Source: Lachnospiraceae bacterium (GTDB lineage Bacteria; Bacillota; Clostridia; Lachnospirales; Lachnospiraceae). Taken from it: a stretch of DNA of 7,120 bases. The stretch covers positions 1 through 7,120 of the forward strand of contig CAAFJI010000244.1 in NCBI GenBank assembly GCA_900763175.1, written 5' to 3'. Position 1 is the stretch's first letter. Each line of letters begins with the position of its first letter. Of this stretch, positions 1 to 5,900 are shown in pieces. The position numbers and the translations under genes were made by a program. The notes below the pieces were generated by a model. The model searched no databases, was not told the origin of the DNA, and saw nothing but the letters and a program-made list of their open reading frames with translations.

Positions 1-1584
1 GTCAGTGAAGATTATTTCAAAGCAGATGAAAAAGTAGGAACCATTACTACGGATTCCAATGGTATTGCACAGATGGGAGATCTACCGGCTGGCAAGTACT
101 ATGTGAAGGAAGTAAAAACTGCCCATGGTTATGTGCTGGACGGAGAGCCGAGATATGTTGACCTTTCCTACCGGAACCAGAATACACCAGTCATCACTTA
201 TGATGAAAAATGGCAGAATGCCCGTCAGAAAGTAAAGGTTACGGTTCTGAAGAAAGAAAAAGACACAGAACGTGTTCTTGCAGGTGGTGTCTTCGGTCTT
301 TATACCAGTGAAGATATCAAAAATGCAAAGGGCGAGGTACTTCTTGAGAAAGACAGTTTGATCGAGCAGCGAGTAACAGATGAAAAAGGACAGATTACTT
401 TTACGGCAGATCTTCCGGTAGACGGAAAATACTATGTGAAAGAGATCTTTGCACCGGACGGATTTGTTACAACAGAAGAAGTACAGGAGTTTACCTTTGA
501 ATATGCCGGAGAAGACCGGACAGAAGTAAGATACGATTTTACTTTTGAAAATCAGCCAACCACAGTGGAGCTGACCAAAACAGACCTGACAACAGGTAAA
601 GAACTTCCAGGTGCATACCTGAAAGTGACGGATTCAGATGGCAATACAGTAGATGAATGGACTTCTACGGAGGAATCCCATGTGATCAAAGAACTGGTTG
701 TTGGTAAGGAATACACCATGACAGAGACAAAACCGGCAGATGGATATGTCACTGCAGAAAGTATTACTTTCACAGTAGAGAATACAGCAGAGGTTCAGAA
801 GCATGAGATGAAAGATGATGTGACAAAAGTGCAGATCAGTAAGACGGATATCACAGGAGAAACTGAGATTCCAGGTGCAAAACTGACGGTTCTTGACAAA
901 GACGATCAGGTAGTAGAGAGCTGGACTTCCACAGAGAAAGCACACTATATCGAAAAACTGCCAATCGGTAAATATACCTTACGTGAAGAGCAGGCACCGA
1001 AAGGATATCTTCTGACATCTGATGTGACATTTGAGGTGAAAGATACCGGAGAAATTCAGAAAGTGGCTATGAAAGATGATACTGCCAAGGGAAAAGTGAT
1101 TCTCAATAAGACAGATAAATCGTCAGGAGAACCACTGAAAGGGGTAGAATTTGAACTCCGTGACAGTAAGGGAAAAGTTCTGGAAACCTTAAAGACAGAT
1201 GCTGCAGGTCATGCGGAAAGTAAGCTGTATGAGATTGCCACATTTAAGAACGGCAAATATGATGCGGCGATCAAGTATTATCTGGTGGAAACAAAGACAC
1301 TGGACGGATACACACTGGATCAGAGCAAGCATGAAGTGACGTTTGCCTATGCAGATGACAGTACACCGGTCGTGGAAGTCACTTTCAATCTGACAAACGA
1401 GAAACCGGAAGTTCCAGAAACACCGAACACACCGGATACACCACAGTCCCATGAAGAGACAAAGGTATCAAATGCACCGAAAACAGGTGACAGCACGAAT
1501 ATCTGGCTGCCGATCCTACTTCTTGTAACTTCCACAGGAGGTATGGCAGGACTTTATATCAGCAGAAAAAGGAAAAGCAAATAA
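1..1584 (+). CDS. Cna-B/SpaA-type wall-anchored surface protein, 5' end missing
   Basis: The frame is open from base 1, so the start lies upstream; 527 residues are visible. They form tandem Cna-B-type beta-sandwich domains: a partial one (1-73), then about 77-186, 187-274, 275-362 and 364-468. Each shows the family pattern of an N-terminal Lys strand (LTKTD, ISKTD, LNKTD), a central Y-x-x-x-E strand followed by a PxGY-like turn, and a final strand ending in Asn or Asp. These are the residues that form Lys-Asn/Asp isopeptide bonds in the family. A Pro/Thr-rich spacer (469-491) leads to a sorting signal: APKTGD (492-497), a hydrophobic segment (about 502-521) and the basic tail RKRKSK. The protein is therefore expected to be exported, joined to peptidoglycan or a pilus by a sortase, and to act as an adhesin or pilin-like stalk. 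Neither a sortase gene nor a signal peptide is in the window. Its place beside ICE genes suggests a role in cell contact during transfer, which is inference. Confidence 0.93.
   Translation, partial: VSEDYFKADEKVGTITTDSNGIAQMGDLPAGKYYVKEVKTAHGYVLDGEPRYVDLSYRNQNTPVITYDEKWQNARQKVKVTVLKKEKDTERVLAGGVFGLYTSEDIKNAKGEVLLEKDSLIEQRVTDEKGQITFTADLPVDGKYYVKEIFAPDGFVTTEEVQEFTFEYAGEDRTEVRYDFTFENQPTTVELTKTDLTTGKELPGAYLKVTDSDGNTVDEWTSTEESHVIKELVVGKEYTMTETKPADGYVTAESITFTVENTAEVQKHEMKDDVTKVQISKTDITGETEIPGAKLTVLDKDDQVVESWTSTEKAHYIEKLPIGKYTLREEQAPKGYLLTSDVTFEVKDTGEIQKVAMKDDTAKGKVILNKTDKSSGEPLKGVEFELRDSKGKVLETLKTDAAGHAESKLYEIATFKNGKYDAAIKYYLVETKTLDGYTLDQSKHEVTFAYADDSTPVVEVTFNLTNEKPEVPETPNTPDTPQSHEETKVSNAPKTGDSTNIWLPILLLVTSTGGMAGLYISRKRKSK
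559..1083 (+). repeat. Two tandem diverged Cna-B repeat units
   Basis: Two adjacent in-frame units of 88 and 87 codons (559-822 and 823-1083) encode clearly related domains. Shared landmarks in order are T-x-V-x-[LI]-[ST]-KTD, then [IL]PGA, WTST, a YT-[ML]-x-E strand with a [PAK]-x-GY turn, and the closing MKDD. The copies differ at many positions, so this is an old duplication rather than a recent one. The neighbouring domains (about 229-558 and from 1084) are more distant relatives. Confidence 0.8.
1474..1581 (+). other. Cell-wall sorting signal (APKTG variant)
   Basis: The coding sequence ends with APKTGD, a hydrophobic helix (WLPILLLV onward) and the positively charged tail RKRKSK, directly before the TAA stop. 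This is the standard tripartite sortase substrate signal, with Ala in place of Leu at the first LPxTG position. Cleavage is expected between Thr and Gly. Variant PKTG motifs are frequent in Cna-B proteins of gut Clostridia. Confidence 0.9.
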
Positions 1585-1623
1585 GAAAACCAAATAAGGA
1601 AACCAAACTCAATGGTTATGATT

Positions 1624-1651
1624 GGGAGCTTCTATGTGAGGCTCCCTTTTT
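1624..1651 (+). terminator. Intrinsic terminator after the surface protein gene
   Basis: GGGAGCTTC (1624-1632) pairs with GAGGCTCCC (1638-1646) through nine base pairs, including one G-T wobble, around a five-base loop. TTTTT follows at 1647-1651. It lies 40 bases after the stop codon of the Cna-B gene and should end that transcript. It implies that the genes from 1686 need read-through or a promoter of their own; I see no convincing promoter between 1652 and 1685. Confidence 0.88.
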
Positions 1652-1685
1652 CATACAAAAAAATCACAGAAAGGAATAGAAAACT

Positions 1686-1826
1686 ATGATGAAAGCAATG
1701 GAAAAAAGACAGGAAGCACGAAAAAACCAGGAGAAAACTTTAAAGAGAATGATGGCTTATCAGAAGAAAGCCGAGCAGATGATCAGCAGAAAAAGAATGA
1801 ACCATCACATGATCAGAAAGGGGTAA
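1686..1826 (+). CDS. Small very basic hypothetical protein (46 aa)
   Basis: I do not recognise this protein. It starts at the ATGATG at 1686, nine to ten bases after an AAGGAA ribosome site (around 1671-1676), and ends with TAA at 1824-1826. Of 46 residues, 15 are Lys or Arg and 8 are Met, with only 4 Glu and no Asp. There is no Cys, signal peptide or membrane segment. The pattern suggests a single amphipathic helix that could bind nucleic acid. Its stop codon is six bases before the next start, and the ribosome site of that next gene lies within its last codons, so the two are likely translationally coupled. Good ribosome site, spacing and position support a real gene. A leader peptide controlling the downstream gene is the main alternative. 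Confidence 0.6.
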   Translation: MMKAMEKRQEARKNQEKTLKRMMAYQKKAEQMISRKRMNHHMIRKG

Positions 1827-1832
1827 AAGCGT

Positions 1833-2921
1833 ATGATGAACAGAAAAGAATTTTATGAATATGTCAAAGACAATGTAAAGGAGTATCTGCCAGAGTCTTA
1901 CAAGGACGCAGAAATTAAACTGCAGGAAGTAGAAAAAAACAACGGGTTGAAGTTGACAGGTATTACGATTCCAAACGGAGATCAGAGAATCGTACCGACA
2001 GTCTATCTGGATTCCCTCTACCAGGAATATATCCATGGAAAAGATGTAGACTCTTGTGTTGGCGATGTGGCTGATATGCGTATTGAGGCACAGGGAAAAG
2101 CAGAATTTTTTGATATGGGAGTTACGGATATTCTGGATTATGAAAAGATGAAAAATAAGTTACAGGTAAGAATTTGTGACAAAGAATGGAATACCGATCG
2201 TTTGGCAGACAAAGTGGTCACAGAACACGGAGATTTTGCAGCTTATTATGCAGTAAATCTGGAGGAAAATGGAGAGGAAATCAGCAGTATTCCGGTAACG
2301 GTTTCTCTGATGAACGAATGGGGAGTATCTGTCGAACAGATTCAGGCAGATGCGATGATGGCAGATAAGAACAGAGGAGTGCAACTGGTGGATATGACAC
2401 AGATTGTCGAATCCATGATTTTTGGAGGAACACCAAAGAATCTTTTGAATGAAAAACTGGATATGGAAACTGTGGAGAATCCAATGTTCTGCCTTACCAA
2501 TGAATCTAAGATGAATGGAGCTTCCCTGTTACTGCAGGAAGATATTCGAAAACAGATTGGGGAATGCCTGGGAAGTGATTACTTTGTCATCCCATCTTCC
2601 GTTCATGAAGTGTTGATTCTCCCTGATAACGGAATTTTTCAGGTTCCAGAATTAAATGCGATGGTACAGGAAGTCAATGAGACACAGGTGGAAAGACAGG
2701 AACAGCTTTCTGATAAGGTTCAGTTCTGTGATAAAAAGACAGCAGTAATGGAAAATGCCGAGCGCAGGGAAGCACGTCTGGAGAAAGAAAAAGCAGCTGA
2801 AAAAGCGGAAGTAAAAGGTGGAATCCATGGAAGATTGGAGAAAGCTAAGGCAGAAATCAAGGCAAAAGAGTCAGACAAAGTGCCAAAGAATAAGTCAAAA
2901 GATCTTGCCACAGCATTATAA
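1833..2921 (+). CDS. DUF5688 family protein
   Basis: This is a 362-residue soluble protein with no signal peptide or membrane helix. It begins at the ATGATG at 1833, nine bases after GAAAGGGG (1816-1823). The N-terminal part (about 3-80) has the family pattern: EFYEYVKDNV, a KNNGLKLTGITI segment, then PTVYLDSLYQEY. The centre carries FGGTPKNLL (197-205). The C-terminal half has LTNESKMNGASLLL (221-234) followed by DYFVIPSSVHEVLILPD (249-265). These match what I recall of the DUF5688 family, a protein of unknown function common in ICEs and prophage-like elements of Lachnospiraceae. Residues 285-355 are Lys/Glu/Ala-rich and probably form a coiled coil with a basic tail. It sits between a small basic ORF and the large methylase gene, consistent with an accessory role in element processing, but no reaction can be assigned. 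Confidence 0.85.
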   Translation: MMNRKEFYEYVKDNVKEYLPESYKDAEIKLQEVEKNNGLKLTGITIPNGDQRIVPTVYLDSLYQEYIHGKDVDSCVGDVADMRIEAQGKAEFFDMGVTDILDYEKMKNKLQVRICDKEWNTDRLADKVVTEHGDFAAYYAVNLEENGEEISSIPVTVSLMNEWGVSVEQIQADAMMADKNRGVQLVDMTQIVESMIFGGTPKNLLNEKLDMETVENPMFCLTNESKMNGASLLLQEDIRKQIGECLGSDYFVIPSSVHEVLILPDNGIFQVPELNAMVQEVNETQVERQEQLSDKVQFCDKKTAVMENAERREARLEKEKAAEKAEVKGGIHGRLEKAKAEIKAKESDKVPKNKSKDLATAL

Positions 2922-2942
2922 AGAGTAACAACGATGATTTTA

Positions 2943-2972
2943 AGGGGACTGTGCCAAGCAGTCCCTTATTTT
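2943..2972 (+). terminator. Hairpin with T-rich tail before the large gene
   Basis: GGGACTG (2945-2951) pairs with CAGTCCC (2959-2965) around a seven-base loop. It can be extended by a G-T and an A-T pair, and TTATTTT follows. It lies 22 bases after the DUF5688 stop and just ahead of the ribosome site of the large gene. The interrupted T tract makes it weaker than the hairpin at 1624, so partial termination or transcript processing, lowering expression of the large gene relative to the DUF5688 gene, is plausible. Confidence 0.65.
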
Positions 2973-2977
2973 ATGAA

Positions 2978-2983
2978 AAGGAG
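2978..2983 (+). promoter_or_regulatory. Ribosome binding site of the large gene
   Basis: AAGGAG ends six bases before the ATG at 2990. This fixes the start of the large frame; no other start in that frame upstream has a comparable site. Confidence 0.85.
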
Positions 2984-2989
2984 TAGCAC

Positions 2990-5900
2990 ATGGCAAATAA
3001 ATTATATGCAATGGAACAGCTGACGGAAGAGGTGGCAAAAGATGTAGCTGCCAGTCCGCAGGAATGGATGCGGTTCCTAAACACGGCATCCAGACTGTAC
3101 AAATACACTTTTCCAGAACAGCTTTTAATTTATGCACAGCGGCCGGAAGCAACTGCCGTAGCATCCATGGAAATCTGGAATCAGAAGATGTACTGCTGGA
3201 TCAAAAAGGGATCTAAGGGGATTGCCTTGATTGACAATACTTCCGGACCGAAAACAAAACTTCGTTATGTATTTGATGTGCAGGACACTTATAAAGTGCG
3301 GAATCTTGGAAAGGATCCTCAGTTATGGAATCTTCCGGTGGAAGGAGAACAGCTGGTGGCAGATTATCTGCAGGAGCAGTTATCACTGGAAGATATAGAA
3401 GGAGGACTTGCTGAAAGTCTGCATCAGGCAGCGAAGGAGAGTATGCAGGAATGGCTTCCAGATGCATTGGAAGAACTGAGACTGGATGTAACAGGGACAT
3501 TTTTGGAAGAACTGGACGAACAGAATCAGGAAGTAGAATTCCGGGAACTGATGACCAATAGTGTCTGGTATGTATTACTAAACCGATGTGGGCTGGATGC
3601 ACAGGAATATCTGGATGCAGAGGATTTTCGGTATATTACGGACTTCAATCAGCTGAAAGTATTAGGACATCTGGGAAGTGCAGTCAACGAGATCAGCAGA
3701 CCAGTCCTGATGCAGATTGGACGATATGTATTGAATGATCTGGAAAATGATCTGAAAACGGTTGCAAAAGAAAAAGAAGTAGCTTATAATAAATTTAACA
3801 CGTTAATTCGTGAAAGTAATACGGATAACACAGAAGATAGAGAAGAAAAAAAGGAGGAAACAGACTATGAGAGAAATCAGTTACAGCCAGAACGGAGAGT
3901 ATCAGATTCCAGATATCAGCCTGGAAGAGACGAGAGGAACCATCGGGAAGTACGGAATGATGAGGAAAGAGTATCTGAGAAACCACAAGGTAGCCAGGTT
4001 CAACATTCTGACACTGCAGAACCGTCTGGACAGTCACCTGATGGAGATCGACAGTCAGGCAAGGCAGAGAGTAGACAACCTGATGAACGAACTTCTGGAG
4101 AAAGATCCGGCACCGGACAAAATGGCAGACGGGATGGCATGGACCAGACACATGAACCAGATCAAGGCACAGGCAGAGGAGCTGGTGATTCAGGAGATTA
4201 TTTACAGTTAAGCCTGTTCCCAACAGAAGAGGAACAGTTAGGAGAAATAAGGAAAGCGGCAGCTGCATTGGAACAGCCAGCCGCTTTTCTTATTTCCGAT
4301 GAAGTGGTAAATGATATTCTCCGCACGGGAAGCGGACAGAAAAATACACTGTTTCATATTACAGCAAGACTGATTGAAGGTCTGGATAATGAAGAAATGC
4401 GGAGTTTTCTGAAAGATGAATATGGAACTGGTGGCAAAGGATTTACCATAGATGGTCAGAAAATCAGTATCTGGTATGACAATGATGGTATCCGTATCCG
4501 GCGAGGGGACTCTGCCAGAAGAAACTTTGACCGCATGGTTACGTGGGAAGAAGCAGCGAACAGAATTCGGGATATGTATGAGGATGGAAATTACGTGGAT
4601 AATTTGATTTCCAATAATGCCATTGAACAGGAGCAGGAAGAAATGACCAATCTTCTTGCACTTCATTTTCGGGATACTTGCAGAAACTGGGAAAAGAAAC
4701 AATCATATTCAGACTGGCAGGATGTAGTGAGTGGAGCATGGACAGATCAAGAGGAAGCAGATGCGATTGTCTATCGTTTTGAATGGCTGCAGAAATATAT
4801 GGATGAGAATCCGGGAGATTATCACCGCTGGGAGATTCAGCATAATCCGGAATATCTCCAACGCTTTCAGGATCTTCAGAGGGAGCGTTCCTGGGTAGAC
4901 CAGAAATTTACGGTCGAACGTCCGGCACTTTCCTTTATTACACAAGATGAAATAGATGCTGTCCTTAGAAGAGGCGGCATTACAGCCGGAGGGCGCAACC
5001 GGATCTATGAGTATTTCATGGAGCATCATGATATGAAAGATGCAGCAGAGTTCCTGAAAAATGAGTATGGAACAGGTGGTGCATCACCTGGGATACCGGG
5101 AGCGTATGAATCTGATGCCTCACATGATGCAAAAGGATTAAAACTTGCGAAAGGAAAGATTGGCAGTCCAGAAGTAGAAATTCTATTAAAATGGAATAAG
5201 GTTGCAGAACGTGTCCGTCAGCTGATCCGCACCGATGATTTCTTATCACCGGAAGAATTGGAAAAGTATGAAGAGCGGCAGGAAGCACAGAGACTGGCAG
5301 ATTTGGAAGAAGCACAGCAGATGTTAGGAGAACAGCTGGAGCAGGATACTTTGACAGCGGAAGATATAACTGATTTGAGATTAGTTGATTTAGAATATAT
5401 GTCCGGTACCAGAACAAGAATCCATGATTTTGATTGCAAAGTTAAGGGAGAAGTGAATCGACTTCAATACACATTAGAATATCATGATGATGGAGAAGGT
5501 TTCACGATTCATACGGAAAAAGATGATATTTGGAATCGAATGTCAACACAAGAATTGGAACGTCTGGATGTAAAACTCGGACAAGAAGTACTTTATTATC
5601 ATTATCACAACAAAACTGTAAATGCGGATACCTTAGATGAATTACGGGAAATCAGGGAAGAAATTATGGAGGAAGAGTCCTCGTATTTTACTGCTATTTC
5701 TCAACGTGTGTGGACAGATTATGATAAAAAAGAAAAAGAATTATCGGGAGAAGCTGAGGTATCGGAAGAAAAAGAATCTTTGGAAGAGATTAACGGAATA
5801 GCAGAACCGATTCAAGCAACGAACTTCCGTATCACAGATGATGAACTTGGACAGGGAACACCGAAGGAGAAATTCCGAGCCAATATCATGGCTATCCAGT

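Noticed and set aside
634..945. Minus-strand open frames over the Cna-B, DUF5688 and large genes
   Set aside because: Their Cys/Phe/His-rich translations, lack of ribosome sites and full overlap with well-supported + strand genes mark them as shadows. The same applies to the other minus-strand frames, for example 4238-4702 and 6833-7120.
2186..2368. 60-residue + strand open frame inside the DUF5688 gene
   Set aside because: It has an Arg/Ser/Gly/Cys-rich off-frame translation, no ribosome site and no conserved features.
2906..2926. Possible promoter TTGCCA / TATAAA just before the large gene
   Set aside because: The two boxes are separated by only about six bases, far below the 16-18 needed for sigma-A.
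3810..3866. Upstream GTG start giving a 133-residue form of the nested TnpV protein
   Set aside because: No ribosome site precedes the GTG, the extra 19 residues are unlike the family, and AAGGAGG at 3851-3857 points to the ATG at 3867.
3867..4211. Frameshift or sequencing error splitting one gene, as an explanation of the two open frames
   Set aside because: The host frame continues without interruption from 2990 to 7120 with conserved domains on both sides, and tnpV is complete with its own start and stop, so no indel is needed.
3795..4268. 157-residue open frame on the minus strand over the tnpV overlap
   Set aside because: It has Leu/His/Pro/Cys-rich sequence without domains or a ribosome site. 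It is explained as the antisense shadow of two coding frames; three overlapping genes would need much stronger evidence.
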